From: Humisphaera borealis
Lineage (GTDB): Bacteria > Planctomycetota > Phycisphaerae > Tepidisphaerales > Tepidisphaeraceae
NCBI RefSeq assembly: GCF_015169395.1
Contig: NZ_CP063458.1
Span: 3,658,001-3,722,000, forward strand
DNA: 64,000 bases
Reading direction: 5' to 3'
The notes below the pieces were generated by a model. That model saw only the letters and a list, made by a program, of their open reading frames with translations, was not told the origin of the DNA and did not search any database. Position 1 is the stretch's first letter, and every line of letters begins with the position of its first letter. Of this stretch, positions 35,149 through 43,834 are shown in pieces. The position numbers and the translations under genes were made by a program.

Positions 35149-36951
35149 ATGCTCACCGCCCCGGCGGCGTTGGATCGTCGGCACCCCCGTATGGACCGTA
35201 CTGATCCCGCGACTTCCGCCGCCGCCACGCCCCGGGCTGAGGCAGTCTCCCAAGAAACCAGCATCCTCGCGTCAGACAGTCAACGATTGTCCGACCGCGT
35301 CCTGTCGATGGCCGACCGGTACCGGTACTGGCTGTTGGCGCTCACGCTTGTTCTCTACATCGCGGGTTTTAATGCCCAGTGGCGGCTGGAGCCTGACAGC
35401 GCCCTCTACCTGTCCATCGGGCGGAACTTGGTCGAAGGGCAGGGTTACACCTTCCACGGAAAAGACCATCGCCTGGCCTATCCAGGCGTGCCGATGCTCT
35501 TTGCCGCAATCTTCAAAGTCTTCGGCACCGGCAGCTTGGTGCCGCACCTGGTCGTTTTGTGGCTGATGGGATTGGCAACCCTCGCGCTGGTGTATCGGTT
35601 GTTCTTCCTCCACGCCGGACGCCCGACCGCCGTGCTGATGACCTTCGGCGTCGCCATCAGCAGGGTGTTCTACCGATACACGTTCGAGCTACTGACGGAT
35701 CTGCCGTTCCTGTTCGGCGTAATGGCATTCTTCGTCGGGTACGAGGCGATCTTCCATCGGCGATCGGGGAAGACCGGCGAAGAATCGCGCGTCGCAGGGC
35801 GGGCGATCTGGCTGGATGGCGTGCTGATGCTCGCAGGGCTGGCGATCGCGATTTCCACCCGCCCGTCGATGCTGGCGCTCGTCCTGGCCGCCGTGCTCAG
35901 CGCGATCTGGTCGCTGGTGCGCGGGAAGGCGAGGTGGGGACACCTGGTGGTTGCGGCACTGATTGTCGCCGCCGTCGCGGTGTTCTATGTGAAAGATCCC
36001 CGAAGCGAGAACAGTGCCGGGTCGGTCAGCACGAGCTACGCCGAAGAAGACCAGCTGTTCAACCTCAACGTCGAGAGCCTCGTACAGTTCGCACGCAAAG
36101 CTGGCGGAAATGCCTGGGAGGTGCTCAACGGGGCGGTGGTCAAGGCATCGTTCGGGTTGCAGGTGGTGCCGGGTCTGAACGCGATTCTGTCGGTCACCGT
36201 ACTGCTGGCCGGCATACTGCTCGTTCGCACCCGACCGCTCTGGGGTATGTGGGTGCTGGCGACGCTGGCGATGGTTCTGCTGGTGCCCAAACCGCTGGAC
36301 CGGTACTTCCTGCCCGTCGTCCCGGTGCTGGTGTTTGCCTGGTGGAACTTCGTACGCTGGGCGGAAAGTCGATTCACGGCGATCAGGGGACGGTACGTCT
36401 TCCTGCTTCTGTTCGGGCTCGGCGGGATCTGCAATATTCTGTCGACGGTGGACTTCGTGATCCAGAATCGCCGGCTGCCGTTTCTGACCTATTACAAGGA
36501 GGGTCGATACGCGTCGGTGTACGACGTGGCGAAGATGATCGAATCCAGCACGCCGCCGAGCGGTTCAGTAGGCGATCCGAAAACGACCTGGGTTGCGGTG
36601 CCGGATAAGTTCGCGCGCATCCTCTCGTTCCTGAGCCGCCGGTACTGCATCGAACCCGATCGGTACAGCGCGCTCGACCCGCGAACCCAGAACGTCTTCG
36701 TTCTGACGCCGTTGCGTTCGCAGCAGTCGGAGTCCGACAGCGCCCGGCAGCCGACGGAAGTCTGGCTGCAGTCGCGGGGGGCGGGGATCGAACCGGTCCC
36801 CATCGCGGCCGTGCCGAACAAGAACCCGGACGATCGTCGTCCGTTCACGCTGCATGACGTCGTACCGGCCGAGGCGCTGGCCACCAGGCCGACGACCACG
36901 ACATCACCGGCGGCTACGAATCCGGCACCGAATCCCCAGGGCCCGCGATGA
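35149..36951 (+). CDS. GT39/ArnT-type membrane glycosyltransferase
   Basis: A ~600-residue membrane protein with an uncertain start: 35149 is used, and ATG 35191 is equally plausible, while any start before 35099 would overlap the eboE-like gene. Transmembrane segments begin at residue ~60 with the PMT/ArnT signature (YIAGFNAQWRLEPDSALYLSIGRNLVEGQGY), containing the catalytic-loop acidic residue in EPDSALY. About ten hydrophobic segments follow, then a soluble C-terminal domain. Such enzymes transfer a sugar from a polyprenyl phosphate to lipid or protein outside the membrane. A GT2 gene follows with a 4-bp overlap. Confidence 0.83.
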   Translation: MLTAPAALDRRHPRMDRTDPATSAAATPRAEAVSQETSILASDSQRLSDRVLSMADRYRYWLLALTLVLYIAGFNAQWRLEPDSALYLSIGRNLVEGQGYTFHGKDHRLAYPGVPMLFAAIFKVFGTGSLVPHLVVLWLMGLATLALVYRLFFLHAGRPTAVLMTFGVAISRVFYRYTFELLTDLPFLFGVMAFFVGYEAIFHRRSGKTGEESRVAGRAIWLDGVLMLAGLAIAISTRPSMLALVLAAVLSAIWSLVRGKARWGHLVVAALIVAAVAVFYVKDPRSENSAGSVSTSYAEEDQLFNLNVESLVQFARKAGGNAWEVLNGAVVKASFGLQVVPGLNAILSVTVLLAGILLVRTRPLWGMWVLATLAMVLLVPKPLDRYFLPVVPVLVFAWWNFVRWAESRFTAIRGRYVFLLLFGLGGICNILSTVDFVIQNRRLPFLTYYKEGRYASVYDVAKMIESSTPPSGSVGDPKTTWVAVPDKFARILSFLSRRYCIEPDRYSALDPRTQNVFVLTPLRSQQSESDSARQPTEVWLQSRGAGIEPVPIAAVPNKNPDDRRPFTLHDVVPAEALATRPTTTTSPAATNPAPNPQGPR

Positions 36952-37733
36952 AGATCTCCATCGTGACGCCAACCCTGAACCGCCGCGATTACCTCGCCTC
37001 GACCGGCCAGAGCATCCTGTCGCAGAAGGGACAGTTCGATCTCGAGTGGATCGTGGTCGACGGCGGCAGTACGGACGGAAGCGTCCCCTGGCTGGAGGAG
37101 TTGTCCCGGCGGAATTGCCGCGTTCGGTACACGAGCGAGCCCGACGCCGGACAGTCGGACGCGATCAACAAGGGTTTGGCGATGGCGACCGGCGATGTCG
37201 TCGCATGGCTGAATGCCGATGACCTGTACGCCGACGATACGCTGGCCGCCGTCGCGCAAGTGTTCGAGGCGAACGCAGGCGTGCAATGGCTGGTCGGCGG
37301 GTATGAGGTCATCGATGCCGACGGCCGATCGATCCGCCGATCGATCGTACGGTACAAGCGTCGGCGATTGGCGCGGTACAGCTATGCGGCGCTGCTGCGG
37401 GAGAACATCATTCCCCAGCCGGCCGTGTTTTGGCGGAGATCGTTCGGCGAGCAGATCGGCCGGCTCGACACCTCATTGCACTGGACGATGGATTACGACC
37501 TCTGGTTGCGGATGGCAAAGCAGTCCCCGCCGCGTGTGCTTGATCGGCTGCTGGCGCGGTTCCGCCATCACGGAACCAGCAAGTCCGGCGACTTCAATCG
37601 AAGGCAGTTCGACGAAGGTTATGAAGTTGCGCGTCGCCACGCCTGTGGCGACCGTCGAAGCCTGGTCATTCATCGGCTCAACGTCGAGAAGATTGTCTGG
37701 GCGTACCGTGTGATGCGGCTGATCGGGAAGTGA
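36948..37733 (+). CDS. Family 2 glycosyltransferase
   Basis: A 261-residue cytosolic GT-A enzyme. The nucleotide-sugar site shows TPTLNRRDYL near residue 7, IVVDGGSTDGS near 35, and WLNADDLY near 85, whose NADD is the DxD-type metal site. The acceptor region has ENIIPQPAVFWRRS near 150 and MDYDLWLRMA near 178. Its ATG overlaps the stop of the GT39-type gene (ATGA at 36948-36951), so the two are translated together. Together they suggest a small envelope-glycan pathway. Confidence 0.93.
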   Translation: MKISIVTPTLNRRDYLASTGQSILSQKGQFDLEWIVVDGGSTDGSVPWLEELSRRNCRVRYTSEPDAGQSDAINKGLAMATGDVVAWLNADDLYADDTLAAVAQVFEANAGVQWLVGGYEVIDADGRSIRRSIVRYKRRRLARYSYAALLRENIIPQPAVFWRRSFGEQIGRLDTSLHWTMDYDLWLRMAKQSPPRVLDRLLARFRHHGTSKSGDFNRRQFDEGYEVARRHACGDRRSLVIHRLNVEKIVWAYRVMRLIGK

Positions 37734-37783
37734 GCCCCTTTTGAGCTACCGCCAGGTTCTCTCGTTCGGTAGATTCCCGCCCC

Positions 37784-38728
37784 GTGGACCACGACCGCCT
37801 CTTTAAACAACTCCTGCAGACTTATTTCGTCGAGTTCCTGGAGTTGTTCTGCGCGGATCTGCTGGCGCACATAGAACCCGGCAGCATCGAGTTCCTGGAC
37901 AAGGAGATCTTCACCGATCTCGCCGGTGGCGACCGCCATGAGGTGGACCTGCTCGTGAAATGCCGTTTTCGCGGCGAGTGGGTGTGCTTTCTGATTCATG
38001 TGGAAGTCCAGGCGTCGCCGCAGGCAGACTTTGCGGCACGGATGTTCTGGTACTTTGCGAGGCTGACCGAATCACACAAACTGCCGGTCTACCCGATCGC
38101 ACTGTTCACGTTCGATACGCCCCAGCGGCCGGAGGCCGACACGTTCGAGGTGGCGTTCCCCGGCCGGCCGGTGTTGTCGTTTCGGTATCACGCGATTCAG
38201 CTCAATCAATTGAACTGGCGGGATTTCGTCCGTCGGCCGAACCCGGTCGCCGCGGCGCTGATGACAAAGATGAAGATCGCGACCGAGGACCGCCCGCGGG
38301 TCAAGCTGGAATGCCTGCGGCTGATGGTGACGCTGAAGCTGGACCGGGCAAAACAGGCTTTGATCCGTGAGTTTATGGATTCCTATCTTCGCTTGAGTGC
38401 CGCAGAGATGGGGGTGTACAATCGGGAGCTGAAGTCGATCGACCCGCCAGAACGCGAGGCTGTTATGGAAGTCATCAACGAATGGGAAGCATTGGGAGAG
38501 GCGCGGGGTATCGCGCTCGGCGAAGCACGCGGCATCGCGATGGGAGAAGCCCGTGGAAAGGCCGACCTTGTGCTAGGCCTGCTACGACAAAGGTTCGGAG
38601 CGGTGCCCGATGAGCTGCGGCAACACGTAACATCCCTCTCGTCCTCAAAACTGCAGGAGTTTGGTGAAGCCGTGCTCGGATTCTCGTCGGCGGCGGACGC
38701 CAAAGCCTGGATCGCGGTTCATGGCTGA
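37784..38728 (+). CDS. Rpn-family (PD-(D/E)XK) nuclease/transposase-like protein
   Basis: A 314-residue protein from GTG 37784 (VDHDRLFKQLLQTYFVEFLE), the usual start of Rpn/YhgA-like proteins. The PD-(D/E)XK core is visible in residues ~50-75: D near 53 (HEVDLLVKC) and the E-x-Q of FLIHVEVQ. The C-terminal third contains a short tandem repeat, GEARGIALGEARGIAMGEARGK, at about residues 236-257 (three 8-residue units, coded by a direct repeat at the DNA level). Rpn proteins promote recombination and are mobile-looking in many genomes. The gene stands alone, followed by a large hairpin. Confidence 0.87.
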   Translation: MDHDRLFKQLLQTYFVEFLELFCADLLAHIEPGSIEFLDKEIFTDLAGGDRHEVDLLVKCRFRGEWVCFLIHVEVQASPQADFAARMFWYFARLTESHKLPVYPIALFTFDTPQRPEADTFEVAFPGRPVLSFRYHAIQLNQLNWRDFVRRPNPVAAALMTKMKIATEDRPRVKLECLRLMVTLKLDRAKQALIREFMDSYLRLSAAEMGVYNRELKSIDPPEREAVMEVINEWEALGEARGIALGEARGIAMGEARGKADLVLGLLRQRFGAVPDELRQHVTSLSSSKLQEFGEAVLGFSSAADAKAWIAVHG

Positions 38729-38734
38729 TTCGCG

Positions 38735-38820
38735 GGCCTACGCCCGTTGCCAGTTCAGCTGGCGAACGCCTGTCACACGCTATGACACGGCGTTCGCCGG
38801 CTGAACGGGCACGAGGCCTA
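38735..38820. terminator. Extended hairpin between convergent genes
   Basis: GGCGAACGCC at 38761-38770 pairs with GGCGTTCGCC at 38789-38798; TGTCA/TGACA inside and GTTCAGC/GCTGAAC and GGCCT/AGGCC outside extend the stem. It fills the whole gap between the Rpn-type and EF-G-type stops and probably blocks read-through in both directions. There is no T-tract, so it may equally be a repeat palindrome. Confidence 0.6.
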
Positions 38821-40899
38821 TTCTTCCACCTCGACCGGCTTGTACTGGCTCGCCACCTGCTGCTGTACCTGCGGCGGAACCGGTTCATAGTGGCTTAACT
38901 CCATCACGAATGTTCCCTGCCCGCCGGTCACACTTTTAAGCTGGCTCTGGTATTGCATCACCTCCGCAAGTGGCGCCTGTGCCTTCACCACCGCCATGCC
39001 ACCAGGCAGCATGTTGGTTCCCTGGATGCGGCCTCGCTTGCCGGACAGATCGCCGGTGACGGCGCCCATCTGTCCCTCCGGCACCGTCACCTCCATATTG
39101 ACGATCGGTTCCAGCAGCGCGGGTTTGGCTTTCAGGAACGCGTCCTTGAACGCGAACTTGCCGGCGGTTTTGAACGCGACTTCCTTGCTGTCCACCGGGT
39201 GGTGCTTGCCGTCGTATACCGCTACGCGGACGTCCTGCACCGGGTAGCCGGCGATCACGCCGGTCTCGAGAAGTTCGCGGACGCCCTTCTCGATCGCCGG
39301 CAGGTATTGGCCGGGTATGGTGCCGCCGAAGATCTCGTCGGAGAACTCGAACCCCGGGCCGCCGTTTTTCTTGCTGAAAGGGGATTCGCCGTTGAGCGGC
39401 TCGACCCGAAGGTACACCTCGCCGAACTGCCCCGCGCCGCCCGTCTGCTTCTTGTGGCGATAGTGCCCCTCGGCTTTCATGGTGATCGTCTCCTTATAGG
39501 CGATCTTGGGCGGTTTGGTGTCGACCTGAATGCCGCGGTTCTTCAGCCGTTCCAGCACCATCCGCAGGTGCAGTTCGCCGATGCCGTTGATCACCATCTC
39601 GTGCGTCTGGCGGTTCGTGCCCCAGTGGAAGGTCGGGTCTTCCTCGGCCAGCTTGTGCAGCTGCTGGCTGATCTTCTGCTCGTCGCCGCGAGCCCTGGGC
39701 GTGATGGCCAGGCCGTACATTGGCGTGGGGAAGGTCAGCGGTTTCAGGTGGACGCTGTCGAGCGCGTGGTCGTCGTGCAAGACATCGCCGGTGTGAATTT
39801 CCTCAATCTTTGCCACCGCACCGATGTCGCCGGCGATGATCTCATTGACCTCGTGGTGCTCTTTGCCCTGGAGGTGGAAGATGTGTCCGAGCTTGATCGC
39901 CTTCTTACTGTGGCCGATGAGGACCTGCGATTGGCCGGTGACCTTGCCCTGGTGAACCCGGAACACCGCGAGCTTGCCGACAAACGGATCCGTCGTCACC
40001 TTGAACACATGGGCCAGCAGCGGCTTCATCGCGTCATTGGTGTAGGTAAACGGACGCTCATCCTGTCGATCGTCCGGCCCCGACCCGACCAGGAACGGCC
40101 GCGGATTGCCTTCAAGGGGCGATGGGAACCAGCGGATGAGAAAGTCCAGCAGTTCTCGAACGCCAAGCCCGGTCCTTGCGTCGGTGAACAGGATGGGCAC
40201 CACGTGCCCTTCGTCCATGCATTGCTCGAACGGGTCGTGCAGCGCTTCGAAGTTCGGCTCTTCTCCGCCGAGGTACTTCTCCATCAGGTTTTCGTCGATC
40301 TCGACGATCTGATCGAGGATTCGGCTGTGCGCCTCGGCGACTTCGCCCAGGTCGCTCGTGCCTTCCTTGTTCAGCAGGCAGTCAACGACGCGCTTGCCGT
40401 TGTCGGCAGGCAGGTTGACGGGGATGCATTCGGTACCGAAGGATTCGCGCAGTTGCCGGACGACCGCGGCTAGATCGACCTCGGTCATGTTGCACTTGTT
40501 GACGACGATCGCCCGCGGCAGGTTGCGGTCTTTGGCCGATTCCATCATGCGTCGGGTAACGACTTCCACGCCGTGCTGGGCGTTAACGACGAGGACCACC
40601 GTCTCCACCGCCGGCAGACAGGCGATCGCCTGGCCGATGAGGTCGGGCGACCCCGGCGTGTCGATGATGTTGACGCGTTTGCCGTCGTGATCGAGGTGCA
40701 GGAGCGTGGAGAAGATCGAGTGCTTGTGTTCCTTTTCTTCCTTTTCGTAGTCGCTGAAGCTGGTGCCCTCGGCGGGATTGCCCTTGCGGGTGACGGCCTT
40801 GGCTTCGAAGAGCATCGCATCGAGTAGCGATGTTTTGCCACACACGTGGTGGCCGGTAAGAACAATGTTGCGGATATCGGCGGTCGTATAGGCGGGCAT
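38818..40899 (-). CDS. EF-G paralogue (translation-factor GTPase)
   Basis: A 693-residue GTPase with EF-G domain order. G1 is GHHVCGKTS (residues ~16-24; canonical EF-G has GHxDxGKT), the G3 motif is DTPG near 80, and G4 is NKCN near 134 rather than NKxD, so guanine specificity may be altered. EF-G domains II-V follow, with VKDVRVAVYDGKHHPVDSKEVAFK-like VQDVRVAVYDGKHHPVD near 565 and a terminal SHYEPVPPQ. It is likely a second, specialised EF-G (EF-G2-type) acting in ribosome recycling or stress, not the main elongation factor. No ribosomal-protein neighbours. Confidence 0.88.
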   Translation of the reverse strand: MPAYTTADIRNIVLTGHHVCGKTSLLDAMLFEAKAVTRKGNPAEGTSFSDYEKEEKEHKHSIFSTLLHLDHDGKRVNIIDTPGSPDLIGQAIACLPAVETVVLVVNAQHGVEVVTRRMMESAKDRNLPRAIVVNKCNMTEVDLAAVVRQLRESFGTECIPVNLPADNGKRVVDCLLNKEGTSDLGEVAEAHSRILDQIVEIDENLMEKYLGGEEPNFEALHDPFEQCMDEGHVVPILFTDARTGLGVRELLDFLIRWFPSPLEGNPRPFLVGSGPDDRQDERPFTYTNDAMKPLLAHVFKVTTDPFVGKLAVFRVHQGKVTGQSQVLIGHSKKAIKLGHIFHLQGKEHHEVNEIIAGDIGAVAKIEEIHTGDVLHDDHALDSVHLKPLTFPTPMYGLAITPRARGDEQKISQQLHKLAEEDPTFHWGTNRQTHEMVINGIGELHLRMVLERLKNRGIQVDTKPPKIAYKETITMKAEGHYRHKKQTGGAGQFGEVYLRVEPLNGESPFSKKNGGPGFEFSDEIFGGTIPGQYLPAIEKGVRELLETGVIAGYPVQDVRVAVYDGKHHPVDSKEVAFKTAGKFAFKDAFLKAKPALLEPIVNMEVTVPEGQMGAVTGDLSGKRGRIQGTNMLPGGMAVVKAQAPLAEVMQYQSQLKSVTGGQGTFVMELSHYEPVPPQVQQQVASQYKPVEVEE

Positions 40900-41344
40900 G
40901 ATTTCGGCTCCTCGCGCGGCTGCGCGCTGCGTACGCCATGTCCGCTGGTGCGTCGCCCGCCCGGGCGTTCGAGAGATGAAAGAGCGTGGGCGGCGCGTCC
41001 GGCGAAGCGTGGCGGGGGCATCAAGCCCCTTGGACCTCGACCCTCCGGAGGCTCGAATGGTGTCGAGACTCCAGCACGGGCGCGGAAGGATGGTCGCCGT
41101 CAGTCCGTCAGAAACACCGCGAGTTACGCGCCGACTACAGTCGTGCCGCGCGCGGTCTGCGAGAGACAGCGGCCGCCGATCCGAGCGTTCACGTGAGTCC
41201 GGCTCGGCCGGACTGTTAAACAGTGTATATGACGGCGTTTAGATGGGGCAAGGTTCAAGTTGCCGGCAAAGGGGGTGCTGTCGGCGAGTTTGGTATGTTG
41301 CTCGTGCGTCGGCCGGCCTCGTTGATGGCAAGGACGTAGGGCTA
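40900..41344. other. Gene-free stretch with overlapping palindromes
   Basis: 445 bp with no supported gene or tRNA. At 41196-41214 there is a perfect 8-bp stem (AGTCCGGC-TCG-GCCGGACT), which runs into the second palindrome ACTGTT-A-AACAGT at 41212-41224. It lies about 300 bp before the EF-G-type start on its 5' side and could hold its promoter or an operator. Confidence 0.5.
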
Positions 41345-42256
41345 TCACACCGATTGGTGCGATCTAACCTGCTGCTCGGCATGATAGCTGCTCCTCACCA
41401 GCGGCCCGCTTTCGACGTGCCTCAGGCCGCGCGATTCGCCCCGCTCTTTCCACATCGCAAACTCGTCCGGGTGTACCCAGCGTTTCACCGGCAAATGCTT
41501 CGGCGTCGGCTGAAGATACTGGCCGAGCGTGAGGATCTCGCAGCCGATCGACACCAGATCGTCGATCACCGAATCGATCTCGGCTTCTTCCTCGCCCAGG
41601 CCCAGCATCATGCCGGTCTTGCTGACCAGGCCTTTCTCGCGGGCGATCTGGAGCAGTTTCAGGCTGCGCGGGTACTTGGCCTGCGGGCGGACAATCTTGT
41701 ACAGGCTCGGCACGCTCTCGATGTTGTGATTCAGAATGTCCGGCTTCTGGTCGAGCACCAGTTGCAGTGCGTCCCAGTCGCCACAGAAATCGGGGATCAG
41801 TACTTCCACGCTCGTGCCCGGCGACTGCAGGCGGATTTGGCGGATGGTCTCGGCCCAGATCGCCGCCCCGCCGTCGGCCAGTTCGTCGCGGTTCACGCTG
41901 GTGATGACCACATGGTTCAGCGACATCTGCTTGACCGCATAACCGACGCGGGCCGGTTCTTCTGTGTCGAGCGTGGGCGGTTTGCCGGTGGCGATGTGGC
42001 AGAAGCCGCACGAGCGGGTGCAGACGTCGCCGAGGATCATCAGCGTCGCCGTGCCGGCCGACCAGCACTCGCCCATGTTGGGGCAGCGGGCTTCCTGGCA
42101 GACGGTGTGGAGCCGCTGGTCGTTGACGAGGTTGAGCAGGCGCGAGTAGTTCTCGCCGGTGGGCAGCTTCATCTTGAGCCAGGAGGGCTTGCGACCCAGG
42201 CCCGAATTGGCGGAAGCGGCGGGTTCGTGGGGGACGACGTTGAGGGAAACTGCCAT
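41345..42256 (-). CDS. lipA: Lipoyl synthase
   Basis: A 303-residue radical-SAM enzyme. The auxiliary cluster cysteines are in the CxxxxCxxxxxC motif CQEARCPNMGEC near residue 54, and the radical-SAM cluster motif is CTRSCGFC (CxxxCxxC) near 80. The conserved HSVxS-type tail is present as SSYHAEQ at the C-terminus. LipA inserts two sulfur atoms into the octanoyl chain on the E2/GcvH domains of 2-oxoacid dehydrogenases and the glycine cleavage system. The gene stands alone, with its stop near position 41345. No lipB or gcv genes are in the window. Confidence 0.97.
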   Translation of the reverse strand: MAVSLNVVPHEPAASANSGLGRKPSWLKMKLPTGENYSRLLNLVNDQRLHTVCQEARCPNMGECWSAGTATLMILGDVCTRSCGFCHIATGKPPTLDTEEPARVGYAVKQMSLNHVVITSVNRDELADGGAAIWAETIRQIRLQSPGTSVEVLIPDFCGDWDALQLVLDQKPDILNHNIESVPSLYKIVRPQAKYPRSLKLLQIAREKGLVSKTGMMLGLGEEEAEIDSVIDDLVSIGCEILTLGQYLQPTPKHLPVKRWVHPDEFAMWKERGESRGLRHVESGPLVRSSYHAEQQVRSHQSV

Positions 42257-42427
42257 GGTGGTGAAACGATCTTAGGGCCGTGGCGACGCGCATTCAAAGG
42301 TGTTTCGACGCAGTCGCCGCCCTGCCGCTTGCCGCAGTAGCGGCGATGGCGTAGGGTCCGGCAGGAAGCGTCCGGCCCACGACCGTGCGAATAAACTCGC
42401 GAATGCCCGCCAGACCGGGTTTGCCTC

Positions 42428-43096
42428 ATGTCTTCAACAAACGCCACGAAGAAATCAAAACCGTCGGACGAGCGGGGAACGATCACCTCCCGCATCCTGC
42501 GAGCGGGCAACCGGGTCTACGCCCGCACCTTCCACCGCATCGACGTGCAGACGCCCTGCCGATTGCCCCGAACCGGACCGGCGATCCTGGTCTGTAATCA
42601 CATCAGCGGCCTGGATCCTTTGCTGCTGCAGGCCGTTATCCCCAGGCCCATCGTCTGGATGATGGCCCGCGAATACTATGATATCGCCGCCCTTCGATGG
42701 GTTTATCAAGCCGTCGATGCCATCCCGGTCGAACGCAACGGCCGCGACTCTTCCGCCACGCGGGCGGCCTTGCGGGCGCTGGGCAGCGGGCGTGTTTTGG
42801 GTGTGTTCCCGGAAGGCCGGATCGAGACCTCGCGCGAACTGCTCCCGTTCCATACCGGCGTCGCGATGATGGCGACGCGCGCAGAGGTCCCGGTTGTTCC
42901 CGCGTATCTCGACGGATCCAACAGGGGAATGGAGATGCTTGAAGCGTTCGTCGAACCCAATGACGTCAAGCTCCGCTTCGGCCCGGCGGTGGATCTAGCG
43001 CCCAGCACCCCGGGTGAAAAGATCGATCTGAATATCTGCACATCAAGAATCTTCGATTCGGTTTCAAGTCTCAAGAAGACAATGGCTTATGCGTGA
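42428..43096 (+). CDS. 1-acyl-glycerol-3-phosphate acyltransferase (PlsC family)
   Basis: A 222-residue protein from ATG 42428. The acyltransferase catalytic motif is NHISGLD (NHx4D) near residue 57, and the second motif is FPEGRIE near 127, followed by VPVVPAYLDGS near 152. These are the four-block signature of PlsC-type lipid acyltransferases, which acylate lysophosphatidate in membrane-lipid synthesis. No obvious transmembrane helix at the N-terminus beyond a short hydrophobic patch. It is followed by a candidate small RNA, not by other lipid genes. Confidence 0.93.
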   Translation: MSSTNATKKSKPSDERGTITSRILRAGNRVYARTFHRIDVQTPCRLPRTGPAILVCNHISGLDPLLLQAVIPRPIVWMMAREYYDIAALRWVYQAVDAIPVERNGRDSSATRAALRALGSGRVLGVFPEGRIETSRELLPFHTGVAMMATRAEVPVVPAYLDGSNRGMEMLEAFVEPNDVKLRFGPAVDLAPSTPGEKIDLNICTSRIFDSVSSLKKTMAYA

Positions 43097-43235
43097 TTTG
43101 CGGCGGATTTCGGCATGGGGATAACCTGTTGTGTAGAAATGTCTGATGCGGAAGCGGACGGTCGGACGATCAATATATCAGAAACGTAGTAGCCCATCTG
43201 GTGCATCGGCGGAGCAAGAAGAGATGAGAAACCAG

Positions 43236-43265
43236 TTGACAACAAAGGGATAGCCCTACGATAAT
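43236..43265 (+). promoter_or_regulatory. Strong sigma-70-like promoter for a candidate small RNA
   Basis: The -35 box TTGACA (43236-43241) is a perfect match, and the -10 box GATAAT (43260-43265) matches five of six. Spacing is 18 bp. The predicted start of transcription is near 43272. No coding frame of useful size follows before the terminator at 43313-43349. Confidence 0.65.
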
Positions 43266-43271
43266 TTGGGG

Positions 43272-43349
43272 GATACAGGATACTTAGCGCGACGGCGCAT
43301 TTTCTCCCTCCGGAAGACACCGTGCAGCAATGCCGGTGTCTTCTTTTTT
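43272..43349 (+). ncRNA. Candidate small RNA (~78 nt) with own promoter and terminator
   Basis: The segment lies between a consensus-like promoter (43236-43265) and a textbook intrinsic terminator (43313-43349). The 5' part (about 43272-43312) is mostly unstructured and ends in a pyrimidine-rich stretch, TTTTCTCCCTCC, which could bind purine-rich ribosome binding sites. I do not recognise it as SRP RNA, 6S RNA, RNase P or tmRNA. The transcript is inferred from signals only; no gene shares the strand nearby apart from PlsC 140 bp upstream of the promoter. Confidence 0.55.
43313..43349 (+). terminator. Intrinsic terminator
   Basis: A 10-bp perfect stem, GAAGACACCG (43313-43322) with CGGTGTCTTC (43334-43343). 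The loop can extend by GCA/TGC closing a GCAA (GNRA-type) tetraloop, and six T residues follow at 43344-43349. This is one of only two canonical intrinsic terminators found in the window. Confidence 0.85.
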
Positions 43350-43481
43350 AACTCTTCTCGGTTCGCGCCTTGGTTCGCTGTTATCCCGGACTTCTGCTCC
43401 ACGCCCGCATCCGGAAAAGTAGGCCGCTCCACTTTGGGTCGGTCCCCGCTTGGAAAAATGTCCTCGCCGTGACCGCTGGAC

Positions 43482-43820
43482 TCACCCCGGCGGCCACGTG
43501 AACTCCCGCCCCGCCAGGACGTGTAGGTGCAGGTGAAAGACGGTCTGCTGTGCCCCCGCGCCGCAGTTGAACACCGTTCGGTAGTCGGTGTGTCCGAGTT
43601 CCTTCATCACCTTCGAAGCGACCAGAAACAGGTGCCCGGCGAGCGGCGCATCCTCCGGCTTGAGGTCATTGAGCGTCGGAACGAGCTTCTTCGGAATCAC
43701 CAGAATGTGCGCCGGCGCTTTGGGCGAGACGTCGTGAATCGCGATGCAGAGATCGTCCTCGTGAAGGAACTTCGCCGGAATCTCGCGATCGATGATTTTC
43801 TGAAAGATAGTTTTGGACAT
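43482..43820 (-). CDS. HIT-family nucleotide-binding hydrolase
   Basis: A 112-residue HIT protein from ATG 43820 (MSKTIFQKIIDREIP), the usual family start; an in-frame ATG seven codons upstream is not preferred. The catalytic histidine triad is HLHLHVL near residue 98-104. Other features are ELLxHEDD-like FLHEDDLCIAI near 19 and NCGAGAQQTVFHLH near 88. Length fits HINT-type AMP-hydrolases that cleave AMP-lysine or similar phosphoramidates. It is a single-gene unit convergent with PlsC and divergent from the MacB-type permease. Confidence 0.95.
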   Translation of the reverse strand: MSKTIFQKIIDREIPAKFLHEDDLCIAIHDVSPKAPAHILVIPKKLVPTLNDLKPEDAPLAGHLFLVASKVMKELGHTDYRTVFNCGAGAQQTVFHLHLHVLAGREFTWPPG

Positions 43821-43834
43821 AAGGTGTGGGGTAG

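Noticed and set aside
40900-41344. tRNA gene
   Set aside because: No T-arm consensus GGTTCRANNCC with a matching acceptor stem was found; the region has only palindromes.
43272-43349. SRP (4.5S) RNA
   Set aside because: The conserved GGAAGCAGCC-type SRP loop is absent; only the promoter and terminator are clear.
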